DNA of 64,000 nt from an uncultured Bacteroidota bacterium (lineage in GTDB: Bacteria; Bacteroidota; Bacteroidia; Flavobacteriales; Flavobacteriaceae), in assembly GCA_913047695.1 (NCBI GenBank), contig CAJWUI010000008.1, positions 1-64,000 on the forward strand. Reading direction: 5' to 3'. A program made the translations under genes and the position numbers. Positions 23,717-32,832 of this stretch are shown one piece after another. The notes under the pieces are model-generated. The model saw only the letters and a list, made by a program, of their open reading frames with translations. It made no database searches and was not told the origin of the DNA. How positions within the stretch are numbered: position 1 is the stretch's first letter; every line of letters starts with the position of its first letter.

Positions 23717-24094
23717 TTAGCGATATAATTTGAATATGAGCTCTCTTTCACTATTGTATAATTTAGCTTCGTTTTCCTCAATTTTAAAACTTAAAGTTGA
23801 ATTTTCCAAGAGTAAAACAAATTGCTCTTCTAATTGCGTAAGCTCTTCTGTGCATCCAATTTTGGTAGATGCAATTGAGTAAAAATTAATTTTTTCATCA
23901 ATAATTCTAATTTCACCAAATAAGTTATTACAGCCTAAATAGGCAGAAAAAGAGTTCTTTTCAAAAATAAAATTACCTCCTCTTTCAATATTCCAATTTC
24001 CCAAGATTTTTTCTGAAAGTTTATTTTGAAAACTGTCTTTTTGACAACAAAAAACCAAGACAAAAACACAGCTTGAAAAAAATCTATTCATCAT
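23717..24094 (-). CDS. META/HslJ-like lipoprotein
   Basis: A 125-residue lipoprotein with a signal ending VFCC. The mature part matches the META/HslJ domain: GNWNIERGG, the strand FSAYLGCNNLFGEI with the conserved GCN, and IASTKIGC near residue 75. META-domain proteins are small heat- or stress-associated envelope proteins of unclear role. It lies 29 bp downstream of the M24 peptidase gene on the same strand and may share its transcript. Starts at 24094 and 24091 are both possible. Confidence 0.75.
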   Translation of the reverse strand: MMNRFFSSCVFVLVFCCQKDSFQNKLSEKILGNWNIERGGNFIFEKNSFSAYLGCNNLFGEIRIIDEKINFYSIASTKIGCTEELTQLEEQFVLLLENSTLSFKIEENEAKLYNSERELIFKLYR

Positions 24095-24123
24095 GGTTAA
24101 ACAAAAAAATAGTTAGAACTTAC

Positions 24124-25443
24124 CTAATTTAGGTGTTTGTTTTTATTCCCAATTAACAAAAACTTTGTTTGGCGTCCATCTACATATCTAAATCCGTTTG
24201 GTCCAAAATATCCAGCTTCCTCCAACATTACTCGGATGTCTTTATCCCACTCTTTAATAAATACCTTCGCATTTAATTCTATGGCATAAACTGTGTTTTC
24301 ATACAAGGGATGATCACCTGAACCAGGAACTCCATTTTGGGCATCCCACATACCAAAAGTTGTTCCTGCTGAATGACCGAACAAACCAAGCGGATGGGTG
24401 TATATTTGTGGTCTAAGACCCTTTGATTTACTTGTTTGTATCGCCATTTTCAATGTAGTATTTCCTGTCCTTCCTTTTTTGAAATTTGAGGTCAAAGCGT
24501 CTTGAACTTCATTTCCCTTTTTAAGTGCTTTTTTTAGAAATTCTGGCGCTTCTGTTTCCTCAGGTTTTAACACGTATGCTAATTCTTGACAATCCGTATT
24601 TAACATTAAATATGTGATTCCAAAATCACAGTGAACTAAATCCCCGGGATTTATAATATCAAACTTGGTTTCTCCATCAAAACCGTATAAGTCGCTTTCA
24701 CCTGTACGCTGCACATCAACTGTTGGATGAAACCAAGTTTTAAGTCCTAATTTTGATACTTTTTCTCTCATCCACCAAACTACATCATCAGTTGTTGTCA
24801 CTCCAGGTGTTATAACTTTTGAAGAGAATGCTTCCTTGATTATATTATGAGTAATTTCTACCAATGTTTTATAGATGGTCATTTCTGCTGGAGTCCTTGT
24901 TTCAATCCATCTTACTGACAAGCTTTCAGCTGAAACAATCCGTTTTTGGAATTTAATTGGAAGAGCATTATTAATTCCATCAAAATCTGTTTTGGTTAGA
25001 CCATCAGCGATACCATAATTTTCTGATATGTTAATCGCTATTTTTTTTGGATTTTGACTAACTATATAATCAGACAACGCTTTCCATTGGTTTGGTTCTT
25101 TTTCTTTGTCCCAAATGGAACGAATATTTTTCCCAAAATTATATCTTGCAATGGCAACAGCGTCTATTTTATTTTTTATTTTGGTGAAAACTAGAATTGT
25201 TCTCCTTCTTGCATTAAGCCAAGTTGGGGGTAACAAAGTTTTTATTACAGGATCTTCGTTATATTCACGAGTTACTAAAACCCAAAGATCTATGTCTTGC
25301 TCCTTCATAAGTTTGGGAAGTAGATTTTGAATACGTTCTTTTTGGATTTTTTCTACTATTTCAGCTCTTTCTCTGTGAGATAAAATATTTTGTGAAAATA
25401 AAGGAGATGCAACTATTACAAATAAAAAAAATAACTGTTTCAT
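24124..25443 (-). CDS. Exported M24 (Xaa-Pro aminopeptidase-like) metallopeptidase
   Basis: A 439-residue protein with signal peptide ending PLFSQ (about 18). It is a pita-bread-fold (M24) peptidase: metal ligands appear as Asp273 (VHCDFG), Asp284 (LNTDCQ), His350 (YTHPLG), Glu389 (AIELNA) and Glu408 or Glu409 (VMLEEAG). All five are kept, so it should be an active dinuclear metalloenzyme cleaving Xaa-Pro or similar dipeptide bonds, but in the periplasm rather than the cytoplasm. The exact specificity cannot be read. Confidence 0.88.
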   Translation of the reverse strand: MKQLFFLFVIVASPLFSQNILSHRERAEIVEKIQKERIQNLLPKLMKEQDIDLWVLVTREYNEDPVIKTLLPPTWLNARRRTILVFTKIKNKIDAVAIARYNFGKNIRSIWDKEKEPNQWKALSDYIVSQNPKKIAINISENYGIADGLTKTDFDGINNALPIKFQKRIVSAESLSVRWIETRTPAEMTIYKTLVEITHNIIKEAFSSKVITPGVTTTDDVVWWMREKVSKLGLKTWFHPTVDVQRTGESDLYGFDGETKFDIINPGDLVHCDFGITYLMLNTDCQELAYVLKPEETEAPEFLKKALKKGNEVQDALTSNFKKGRTGNTTLKMAIQTSKSKGLRPQIYTHPLGLFGHSAGTTFGMWDAQNGVPGSGDHPLYENTVYAIELNAKVFIKEWDKDIRVMLEEAGYFGPNGFRYVDGRQTKFLLIGNKNKHLN

Positions 25444-25501
25444 AAAAATATTTTAATAAACCTACAAAAAAAAAATTGTTAATAATGCGTTCTAAAGGTT
25501 C

Positions 25502-25532
25502 TTGGAAGCAGAAATAAGAAAATGTAATTTTA
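25502..25532 (+). promoter_or_regulatory. recA promoter (TTG-N20-TAATTTTA)
   Basis: TTG at 25502-25504, a 20-bp spacer and TAATTTTA at 25525-25532 (7 of 8 matches to TAnnTTTG), 13 bp before the recA ATG. No clear SOS box is visible. Confidence 0.6.
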
Positions 25533-25545
25533 CTAAAAATGCATA

Positions 25546-26553
25546 ATGTCAGATCAAGAAAGTTCGAAACTAAAAGCGCTAAAGCTTACACTAGATAAAT
25601 TAGATAAGACTTATGGCAAGGGCGCCGTTATGAAACTAGGGGACGAAGCTATAGAAGAAGTAGAATCAATACCCTCAGGTTCGCTAGGCCTAGACATTGC
25701 CTTGGGAGTAGGAGGATACCCGCGCGGTAGAGTAATTGAAATTTATGGTCCTGAGTCTTCAGGAAAGACAACATTAACTCTACATGCAATAGCTGAATGT
25801 CAAAAGCAAGGAGGGATTGCAGCATTTATTGATGCAGAACATGCCTTTGATCGTTTTTATGCAGAAAAACTTGGAGTCGATGTTGGTGAATTAATAATTT
25901 CTCAGCCTGATCATGGTGAACAGGCTCTTGAAATTGCGGATAACTTAATTCGATCTGGTGCTATTGATATAGTAGTAGTTGATTCAGTAGCAGCCTTGAC
26001 TCCAAAAAGTGAAATAGAAGGCGAAATGGGAGATTCAAAAATGGGCTTACATGCAAGGTTAATGTCACAAGCCTTAAGAAAGCTGACCGCTTCAATAAGC
26101 AAAACTAATTGTACTGTTTTTTTTATCAATCAACTTCGTGAAAAAATTGGGGTAATGTTCGGTAATCCTGAGACTACAACTGGTGGAAATGCTCTTAAGT
26201 TTTATGCTTCTGTTCGTTTAGATATCAGAAGGTCTACTCAAATTAAAAGTGCAGAATCCGAAGTAATGGGAAATAAAACAAGAGTGAAAGTAGTAAAAAA
26301 TAAAGTTGCTCCGCCTTTTCGTACAACTGAGTTTGATATTATATATGGAGAGGGAATATCTAGAATCGGTGAAATAATTGATCTTGGTGTAAATTATGAA
26401 ATTATAAAAAAAAGTGGCTCATGGTTTAGTTACGGTGATACCAAGATCGGTCAGGGAAGAGATTCTGTGAAAACACTTCTTGAGGATAATCCTGATTTAT
26501 TAGAAGAAATTGAAAAAGAAATTATTGACGCACTAAAAAAATTAAATGAATAA
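25546..26553 (+). CDS. recA: Recombinase RecA
   Basis: A 335-residue RecA with Walker A GPESSGKT (68-75), Walker B-type [12 protein letters not shown] (about 140-150), the [16 protein letters not shown] loop and [22 protein letters not shown] (L2 region). It forms nucleoprotein filaments for strand exchange and triggers the SOS response. The C-terminal tail is short but acidic ([16 protein letters not shown]). The gene is monocistronic and convergent with the acyltransferase gene that ends at 26561. Confidence 0.99.
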   Translation: MSDQESSKLKALKLTLDKLDKTYGKGAVMKLGDEAIEEVESIPSGSLGLDIALGVGGYPRGRVIEIYGPESSGKTTLTLHAIAECQKQGGIAAFIDAEHAFDRFYAEKLGVDVGELIISQPDHGEQALEIADNLIRSGAIDIVVVDSVAALTPKSEIEGEMGDSKMGLHARLMSQALRKLTASISKTNCTVFFINQLREKIGVMFGNPETTTGGNALKFYASVRLDIRRSTQIKSAESEVMGNKTRVKVVKNKVAPPFRTTEFDIIYGEGISRIGEIIDLGVNYEIIKKSGSWFSYGDTKIGQGRDSVKTLLEDNPDLLEEIEKEIIDALKKLNE

Positions 26554-26560
26554 CACATAA

Positions 26561-27334
26561 TTAAAATACTTTCTTTTTCCATATTTCAATAGCTTTTAAT
26601 GCCTGCTTCCTGGGATCCTCCAATAAACTTCTTTCAATTTCTTGATGAACTTTCATTGATAACACCTTAATAGAATTATAACCTAATTTAGAGGTCTCAA
26701 TTACTTTCAAAGCCCTTACACGTAGTGAACCACAATGTCCATGAGTAGTATACCAAGGGAACTTTCTTTTACAATCATAAAAAACGATAGGTAAAATTGG
26801 TAATTTGTGTTCCACTGCCATTTTAAAAGCCCCTACTTTAAATTGATTTAAAAGTATTGTTTCATCTAAGTAATCCCTTTCAGGGAAAACACAAATACTA
26901 TAACCGTTCCTTATAACCTCTTTTGCTCGCTCATAAACCTTGGAACGACTTTTAAAACTACTCCTGTCAACAGTGATTGCTGACCTTTTGTATAAATATC
27001 CAAAAATTGGAATTTTTTCAATTTCTTTTTTCCCCACAAAAACAAATGGGCTTTTCCTCATACGGAACATTAACATAATATCTATATAACTGCTATGATT
27101 GGCAACTAGGATAATACTTTTATCATCAGGAGGAAAAGTGTTAAGCCTTTTAATTTTAAATCCCATGCAAAATAAAACAAAGGGAGACCATATATTTCTT
27201 GCTACCCAATACAGATATTTGTATCCATTGGGAAGTAATAAAAAAATCGCTAACGGAATAAATAGTAATATAACAGGAAAAGCAGATAGAGCATAAAACC
27301 AAATTCTCCAGAGAATCAATAGGACCTTTCTCAT
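26561..27334 (-). CDS. 1-acyl-sn-glycerol-3-phosphate acyltransferase (PlsC family)
   Basis: A 257-residue membrane-associated acyltransferase. Two N-terminal hydrophobic helices (about 8-35) precede the catalytic motif NHSSYID (His80-x4-Asp85), and the acceptor-binding motif FPER is at 150-153. PlsC transfers an acyl chain to lysophosphatidic acid, giving phosphatidic acid. The long hydrophobic N-terminus and basic C-terminus are usual for Bacteroidota homologues. It is convergent with recA with only 7 bp between stops. Confidence 0.92.
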   Translation of the reverse strand: MRKVLLILWRIWFYALSAFPVILLFIPLAIFLLLPNGYKYLYWVARNIWSPFVLFCMGFKIKRLNTFPPDDKSIILVANHSSYIDIMLMFRMRKSPFVFVGKKEIEKIPIFGYLYKRSAITVDRSSFKSRSKVYERAKEVIRNGYSICVFPERDYLDETILLNQFKVGAFKMAVEHKLPILPIVFYDCKRKFPWYTTHGHCGSLRVRALKVIETSKLGYNSIKVLSMKVHQEIERSLLEDPRKQALKAIEIWKKKVF

Positions 27335-27453
27335 AATAAATCAAATATATTCATTTCAGAAATTTTTATGTTTCGTTAAGAGTAACATTATAACATGATT
27401 GAGAACAGAGATTGTAAATAAATTTTTATTTCAGAAAATTCTATATATGAGAG

Positions 27454-27484
27454 TTGCTCTCAAATTAGAGGAAATGTACCTTTG
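27454..27484 (+). promoter_or_regulatory. trpS promoter (TTG-N20-TACCTTTG)
   Basis: TTG at 27454-27456, a 20-bp spacer and an exact TAnnTTTG box TACCTTTG at 27477-27484. Transcription would begin about 27492, leaving a leader of roughly 8 nt before the ATG at 27500. Confidence 0.7.
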
Positions 27485-27499
27485 TTTAAAATTTTATAA

Positions 27500-28468
27500 A
27501 TGGCACGTATCTTAACTGGTGTTCAGTCAACTGGTACTCCCCACCTAGGAAATCTCTTGGGTGCTGTACTGCCTGCTATAAAGATGGCTAAGGAAACAAC
27601 TGATGACTCTTTTTTGTTTATTGCTGATTTGCACTCTCTAACGCAAATAAAAAAAGGAAAAATACTTCGAGAAAATACTCTTTCAACTGCTGCTACATGG
27701 CTTGCCTGCGGGTTAGACATAGAAAAAACACATTTCTATAAACAAAGTGATATAAATGAAGTAACAGAATTGACCTGGTATTTAAATTGTTTTTTCCCTT
27801 ACCAGCGTCTTACTCTTGCCCATTCATTTAAAGATAAATCAGAAGATTTATCAGATGTCAATACTGGTTTGTTTACTTACCCTATGTTAATGGCTGCGGA
27901 TATTCTTCTTTATGATGCAGAAATTGTACCTGTTGGAAAAGATCAACTTCAACATATTGAAATTACTAGGGATGTAGCATCAAGATTTAATCACCAAATG
28001 GGAGAAACATTTGTAATTCCTGAAGCAAAAATAGAAGCTGACACCCAATACGTCCCTGGAACTGACGGACAAAAAATGAGTAAATCAAAAAGAAATACAA
28101 TAGATATTTTTTTACCAGAAAGGAGTTTGAGGAAACAAATTATGAGTATTCAAACAGACAGTATTCCCATTGAAGACCCAAAAGACCCTGAAAGTTGCAA
28201 CGTTTTTTCACTTTATGCGATTTTAGCTTCTAAATCTGAAACTGAAATTCTAAAAGAAAAATATCTTCAAGGAGGATTAGGATATGGACAAGCTAAGCAA
28301 GAACTTTTCGACTTAATATTAACTCGTTTTTCTGATGAGCGTAATAACTACAACTACTTTATCAAAAATCCTAAGGTTGTAAATTTAGCACTATCTAAAG
28401 GTGCAGAAAAAGCTAGAAAAGTTGCAAAAGAAGTTTTATTAAGAGTTCGAAACAAAATAGGTTATTAA
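27500..28468 (+). CDS. trpS: Tryptophan-tRNA ligase TrpS
   Basis: A 322-residue class I aminoacyl-tRNA synthetase. The HIGH-type motif is PHLGN (14-18) in TGVQSTGTPHLGNLLGA, and KMSKS is at 192-196 in TDGQKMSKSKRNT. The PVGKDQLQHIEITRD block is the tryptophan-binding region. Length is normal for bacterial TrpS. The gene is monocistronic with a well-formed promoter. Confidence 0.98.
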   Translation: MARILTGVQSTGTPHLGNLLGAVLPAIKMAKETTDDSFLFIADLHSLTQIKKGKILRENTLSTAATWLACGLDIEKTHFYKQSDINEVTELTWYLNCFFPYQRLTLAHSFKDKSEDLSDVNTGLFTYPMLMAADILLYDAEIVPVGKDQLQHIEITRDVASRFNHQMGETFVIPEAKIEADTQYVPGTDGQKMSKSKRNTIDIFLPERSLRKQIMSIQTDSIPIEDPKDPESCNVFSLYAILASKSETEILKEKYLQGGLGYGQAKQELFDLILTRFSDERNNYNYFIKNPKVVNLALSKGAEKARKVAKEVLLRVRNKIGY

Positions 28469-28547
28469 TAATTATTTAATCTTGATATAGATTAATTAGA
28501 AAACCAAAGTTTTCAGCTTTATTCTAATATTTTACTATTTTTGGTTA

Positions 28548-29513
28548 ATGCATCTTTCAAGTCTCATAAAAGAACTTTTATTTCAGTATGAATGTGTAAC
28601 CATTCCAAATTTTGGTGCATTCCTTACCCGTTCTCTAGAAGCAAAACTAGATGATGACGGAACTTTTTTCCCTCCTCTTAAAGAAGTAACTTTTAACCAA
28701 TTATTGTCTTCTAATGACGGTATTTTGGCTAATTATGTTGCTGGGATAAAAAAAGTTTCGTACGAAAATGCTATCAGGATAATAGAAAAGGAAGTTAGTG
28801 TATGGAAAAAAAGGTTACAAACCCAAACAATTCATTTTCCTGGAGTTGGTGATATAAAGCTTAACGAGGAAAATAAATTTGAGTTTTCTCCTTGGGGAAA
28901 AGTTAATTTTGAATTGAGGTCCTATGGGCTTCATTTTTTTAAACGAAATAAAATTAAAGAACCTACGTTTACAAGAAAAACAATTAATGTTATGGATGAA
29001 CAAAACAAAGAAGACTTAGTTTTTACTCCTGATCAGGATGAAAACAAAAATAAATTACCAATTCTAAAATACGTTGCAATTGCAGCAGTTACAGTATTAA
29101 TTTTAGGTGCTGGATATTTTTTTAGCGATAGATATGTTACCGAACAAAAAATTGCTGAACAGGAAAAAGCACAAAAACAGATTGAAAAAAATGTGCAGGA
29201 AGCAACATTTAAATTAGAAGATTTATCCTCAATAAATATCATTGTTTCTGCAAAACCTGAAAAGGAAGACCTTGTCTTAAAACAAGATTACTATAGTGTT
29301 ATTGCAGGCTCATTTCGGTCTATGGAAAACGCTACAAGGAGACTAGAACAATTAAAGAACGAAGGATACCCTGCAGCACTTGCTGAAATAAATCCAGAAG
29401 GAATTCACCGTGTAGCTTATGGAAGATATTTAGATAAAAAAGAAGCTATAAATATGCTTTATTTCATAAAATATACACTAAAGGAGGAAGCTTGGTATTT
29501 AGAAGAAAAATAA
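28548..29513 (+). CDS. HU-CCDC81/SPOR domain membrane protein
   Basis: A 321-residue protein with three parts: an N-terminal HU-CCDC81-like DNA-binding-fold region (LSSLIKELLFQYECVTIPNFGAFLTR... VTFNQLLSSNDGILANYV), a transmembrane helix at about 170-190 (YVAIAAVTVLILGAGYFF) and a C-terminal SPOR domain at about 245-321 (YYSVIAGSFRSMENATRRL). SPOR domains bind denuded glycans at division septa. This HU-like plus SPOR plan is characteristic of Bacteroidota and is thought to link the division septum with other structures. It faces envC, encoded convergently one base after its stop codon. Confidence 0.88.
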   Translation: MHLSSLIKELLFQYECVTIPNFGAFLTRSLEAKLDDDGTFFPPLKEVTFNQLLSSNDGILANYVAGIKKVSYENAIRIIEKEVSVWKKRLQTQTIHFPGVGDIKLNEENKFEFSPWGKVNFELRSYGLHFFKRNKIKEPTFTRKTINVMDEQNKEDLVFTPDQDENKNKLPILKYVAIAAVTVLILGAGYFFSDRYVTEQKIAEQEKAQKQIEKNVQEATFKLEDLSSINIIVSAKPEKEDLVLKQDYYSVIAGSFRSMENATRRLEQLKNEGYPAALAEINPEGIHRVAYGRYLDKKEAINMLYFIKYTLKEEAWYLEEK

Positions 29514-29514
29514 A

Positions 29515-30732
29515 TTACATTTGATAAACCCAATCTTTTGGGTTAAGAGCTTTGATATTATTGAATATTCCGAATTGAAGTTGGGTCTTGCCTGTTTGTT
29601 TGTTTGTAAAAACCTCGCCTATCACTTGTTTTGATGAAACCTTTTCTCCTTTTTTTACATAGAGTTTAGACAGGTTTGTGTAAAGAGTAATATAACTCCC
29701 GTGACGTATCAACACAGATGGATTACTCCCTTTAATTATAATAATAGACATTACCTCTCCATCAAAAACAGCACGAACTTTTGCAAAAGGTTCTGTAGAT
29801 ATTATTACGCCATTGCTCTGAATAATAGTTGTCTTTACAACTGAATGTCTTTGCCTACCAAATCCCTGAGTTACAACTCCTTTTTCTAACGGCCAGGGTA
29901 GACGTCCTTTGTTTTCTCGAAAATTTTCAGCTATCAATTTTGATTCAGGAGTGAGTTGAAAAACATCCTTTGCTGTTTTTCCTGAAATTCTATTAGACTC
30001 TGCGATCGCCTCACGAATTAATCTATTTATTTCTTTATTTATTTTTTCGCGTTGCTTTTGTTTTTTTGCGATTTGTAATTTCAAAGATTTTTGTTTAATT
30101 CTCAAAGTATTTATTAAATCTCGTTGCTTTTTTTCTTCTTCTACAAGCTTTTGCTGAACTATTCTATTTTCATTGATCAGTTTTGTTTTTATTTCGTTTT
30201 CTTCGATTAAAATTTTGTTTAGATTTTGTAACAATTTAGTCTTTTCAGCAATCTCTAAACCTTGATTTCTTCGATATCTAGCATATTGTTTTAAATACTG
30301 AATTCGTCTGTATGCCTGTAAAAAATTTTTCGATGAAAATAAAAACATTAACCTGTTTTGATAGGATTTACTTGCATATGATTTTTGAATCATCTTAGCA
30401 TATTCTTTTTTTAATTCATCCAATTCTTTCCTTTGAGTATCAATATTTCTCTGATTTATATTTATTTTTCTTGTTAAAAGGTTAGCCTGCATATTTGTTA
30501 CTTTAATTAATTCTGATCTAACATTTAATCTTACCTGAATATCATCTACTTCATCAATTGCGTTTTTTCTGGTTTTAGTATTTGAAAAAAGTAGATTATT
30601 AATTTGTTTGATTTCATTCATTAGTTTAGTTCTCTGAGCTTCAAGTTTTTTTTGCTGATCATTACTAATCTGTGAAAACAGCTGATTGAACGAAATTAAA
30701 CTAAATAGGCACAAGAAAAACAGCCTTCTCAT
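29515..30732 (-). CDS. EnvC-like murein hydrolase activator (degenerate LytM)
   Basis: A 405-residue exported protein with a signal to about LFSQ (21), then ~230 residues of coiled coil rich in Lys, Gln and Glu, and a C-terminal LytM/M23 domain starting GVVTQGFGRQRHSVVK. The zinc ligands of active M23 peptidases are missing: the expected H-x3-D is SNGVII and the H-x-H motif reads LQFGIF. This is the EnvC/NlpD situation, in which a catalytically dead LytM domain activates amidases. It follows the DUF4292 gene directly. Confidence 0.88.
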   Translation of the reverse strand: MRRLFFLCLFSLISFNQLFSQISNDQQKKLEAQRTKLMNEIKQINNLLFSNTKTRKNAIDEVDDIQVRLNVRSELIKVTNMQANLLTRKININQRNIDTQRKELDELKKEYAKMIQKSYASKSYQNRLMFLFSSKNFLQAYRRIQYLKQYARYRRNQGLEIAEKTKLLQNLNKILIEENEIKTKLINENRIVQQKLVEEEKKQRDLINTLRIKQKSLKLQIAKKQKQREKINKEINRLIREAIAESNRISGKTAKDVFQLTPESKLIAENFRENKGRLPWPLEKGVVTQGFGRQRHSVVKTTIIQSNGVIISTEPFAKVRAVFDGEVMSIIIIKGSNPSVLIRHGSYITLYTNLSKLYVKKGEKVSSKQVIGEVFTNKQTGKTQLQFGIFNNIKALNPKDWVYQM

Positions 30733-31512
30733 TTAAAACTTTATTTTGGAATAGCCTGCTGGGATTTCAAATGGAAAAGTCAATGCTTCCGTAAAATTAG
30801 TTTTACTAAACTCTAAAGCTAATTTTCGTGAACTGTTCCCATCGAATAAGACCATCTCTATTTGAGTGGGCAGAGATTTTCCTTCGATTCTAATATGCCT
30901 CAAATATTTTATTGTTAAACTATACGTAGTTCCTGGGATAAGAAAACGTTGCTCCTTAAGCAAAAAGCTTGCAGGATCGAAAAAAAGAGTCGGTGCGAAA
31001 ATTGATCGTTTCCCTTTTGGTGAAAGTATATAGTAATTTGGATTCATAATCTGTTTCCATTGTCCTTGAGCAGGATCAGAAAATGGCTTCCCAAGAAATA
31101 AATTTTCAAAATCATTAAAGCCAAATTTTGTTCCAAAAGAACTATTAATTAAATCAAAGTTGCCTTTGAAATAGGTTTTTTGAAATTTTTCATAAAAGGA
31201 AATTTCATTAGGTGTAACTTTCATTTTTGCAATAGGTATTAACATTGTAGCACTTAGCCAAATTATTTTTTTGGTTTGCATTCTTAACTGAACTATAATC
31301 TGCTGTTCCCTTTTTCCATCATTGTAGACTGCTTTAATTCTTGAGCGAAGTTTGTCTATTTTGGGATAATTATTTTTTATTTTTAAAACTAAAGCATCTA
31401 AGTCTACATTTTTTATAGGAGTTTTTGTAGGTAATACATTTATTGTTTTGCAAGAAATTATGAATAAGAAATTCAGTATGACTATTGAAATGTGTTTTAA
31501 ATTTTTCCCCAT
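30733..31512 (-). CDS. DUF4292 lipoprotein
   Basis: A 259-residue lipoprotein with lipobox FIISC (Cys 21), matching Bacteroidota DUF4292 with the blocks LRSRIKAVYNDGKREQQIIVQLRMQ, IIWLSATMLIPIAKMKVTP and FDDFENLFLGKPF-like NDFENLFLG. The half-barrel strands and buried hydrophobic face resemble the LolA/LolB fold, so a lipid- or lipoprotein-handling role is possible but unproven. It abuts envC (stop and start adjacent) and follows dut by 3 bp, so dut-DUF4292-envC is one unit. Confidence 0.85.
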   Translation of the reverse strand: MGKNLKHISIVILNFLFIISCKTINVLPTKTPIKNVDLDALVLKIKNNYPKIDKLRSRIKAVYNDGKREQQIIVQLRMQTKKIIWLSATMLIPIAKMKVTPNEISFYEKFQKTYFKGNFDLINSSFGTKFGFNDFENLFLGKPFSDPAQGQWKQIMNPNYYILSPKGKRSIFAPTLFFDPASFLLKEQRFLIPGTTYSLTIKYLRHIRIEGKSLPTQIEMVLFDGNSSRKLALEFSKTNFTEALTFPFEIPAGYSKIKF

Positions 31513-31515
31513 CGT

Positions 31516-31953
31516 CTATTTTTCACCTGTACTACCAAACCCCCCAAATCCTCGATTGGTTTTTGGAAGCTCTTTAATTATTTTCCAATTAATTTTTTCA
31601 TATTTTGTTAAAACTAATTGTGCTATACGGTCACCTCCATTAATTGTAAATGCCTGATTTGATAAATTCACCAATATAACACCAATTTCTCCCCTATAAT
31701 CTGAGTCTATCGTCCCGGGCGAATTTAGAATTGATATTCCATGTTTAGCTGCTAAGCCACTCCTTGGTCTTACTTGAGCCTCAAACCCTTCTGGTAAGGC
31801 CAACTTTATTCCAGTCCGTATAATTTTTCTTTCCAAAGGTTTTAATTCTAAGGGCTTTTCTAAAAATGCTTTTAAATCTACTCCAGCAGAATCAATAGTA
31901 GCATAGGATGGAAGTTCAAATGGGCTTTCATTTATTATATAAACTTCTGTCAT
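31516..31953 (-). CDS. dut: dUTP diphosphatase
   Basis: A 145-residue trimeric dUTPase with all five motifs: DSAGVD (21-26), PRSGLA (63-68), GTIDSDYRGE (80-89), RIAQLV (109-114) and the mobile C-terminal RGFGGFGSTG (134-143). It hydrolyses dUTP to dUMP, preventing uracil misincorporation. It is the first gene of the dut-DUF4292-envC unit. Confidence 0.98.
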   Translation of the reverse strand: MTEVYIINESPFELPSYATIDSAGVDLKAFLEKPLELKPLERKIIRTGIKLALPEGFEAQVRPRSGLAAKHGISILNSPGTIDSDYRGEIGVILVNLSNQAFTINGGDRIAQLVLTKYEKINWKIIKELPKTNRGFGGFGSTGEK

Positions 31954-32068
31954 TTTACTGAATTCTATAACTTAAATTTACAAAAACCCGTCCCTTAAAA
32001 GTTTTATTTAAAAATTACTTTCTTCTTTTTTTGTTAACGATTTCATTCAAGAAGGTTTGTTACCAGCA

Positions 32069-32674
32069 TTAGTTTCCGGTGCAATTAAAATAGCGAACGC
32101 CTTCCCAATCTCTCTTGAAAAAGTCGTTTTTGTCTTTTATAAATTCTTCCAAAGTACTGTTTTCAGGGACCATTGATAGCCACATAATGGGATAGTTATC
32201 AGGAGCAGATGTTACTTCTGAACGTTCATAAGGATGGCGATATCTATATCTAGCATGTCCAGCTTCGTGATAAAATGTATAAAGCCTTTGAACAATAGAA
32301 AAATCTTCCCAAAATGACTTGATAATTTCGAAGCTCACTGTTTCGTCATTACAAACATCATATGCTCTTCCAGCATGATCAGCCGTTACTCCAGATGCAA
32401 AATCAGGTTCGTTTCCAAAAAAAAGGTTCATTGTTCTTCCAGACCCAGGGTCAACTTTCCCTGAACGAATTGCATCAGCAACAAAAAGGTCCCAGTATTC
32501 TTCTAAAGTGCTATTTTCGTCAATTACTGAATAAAAAGGATCTACTTCCTCCTCTTCTAATTCTTCTTGAACAACTTCAGGTTCAGAAAGTTCTTCCTCT
32601 TCGCTCGCACACGAAAATAATATAGATGAATATAATGGTAAGTGTAATATCCAAATGTATAGTATCTTTTTCAT
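32069..32674 (-). CDS. Lipoprotein with an HExxH zincin motif
   Basis: A 201-residue lipoprotein with lipobox LFSC (Cys 22), then an acidic linker (EEEELSEPEVVQEELEEEEV) and a compact domain containing HEAGH (136-140) in FYHEAGHARYRYRHPY. HExxH with the trailing basic and His residues is the pattern of zinc metallopeptidases, although no clear third ligand (Glu or His at +18 or later) can be fixed; His147 and Glu150/Glu153 are candidates. It is not a recognised named family to me. The acidic linker suggests a surface lipoprotein export signal. It is monocistronic. Confidence 0.7.
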   Translation of the reverse strand: MKKILYIWILHLPLYSSILFSCASEEEELSEPEVVQEELEEEEVDPFYSVIDENSTLEEYWDLFVADAIRSGKVDPGSGRTMNLFFGNEPDFASGVTADHAGRAYDVCNDETVSFEIIKSFWEDFSIVQRLYTFYHEAGHARYRYRHPYERSEVTSAPDNYPIMWLSMVPENSTLEEFIKDKNDFFKRDWEGVRYFNCTGN

Positions 32675-32832
32675 AATTTTTTTATAGCTTCTGCAATATA
32701 ATTCTTTTTGTATTATCTAATTTTTTGATTCAGAAAATTTTAATCAATGTTTAACTTATATACAATTAAAACAAATATTAATTATTACAAATCGGATGTT
32801 TTGTAAACGGCTCCTAACTTACTAATTCAATA

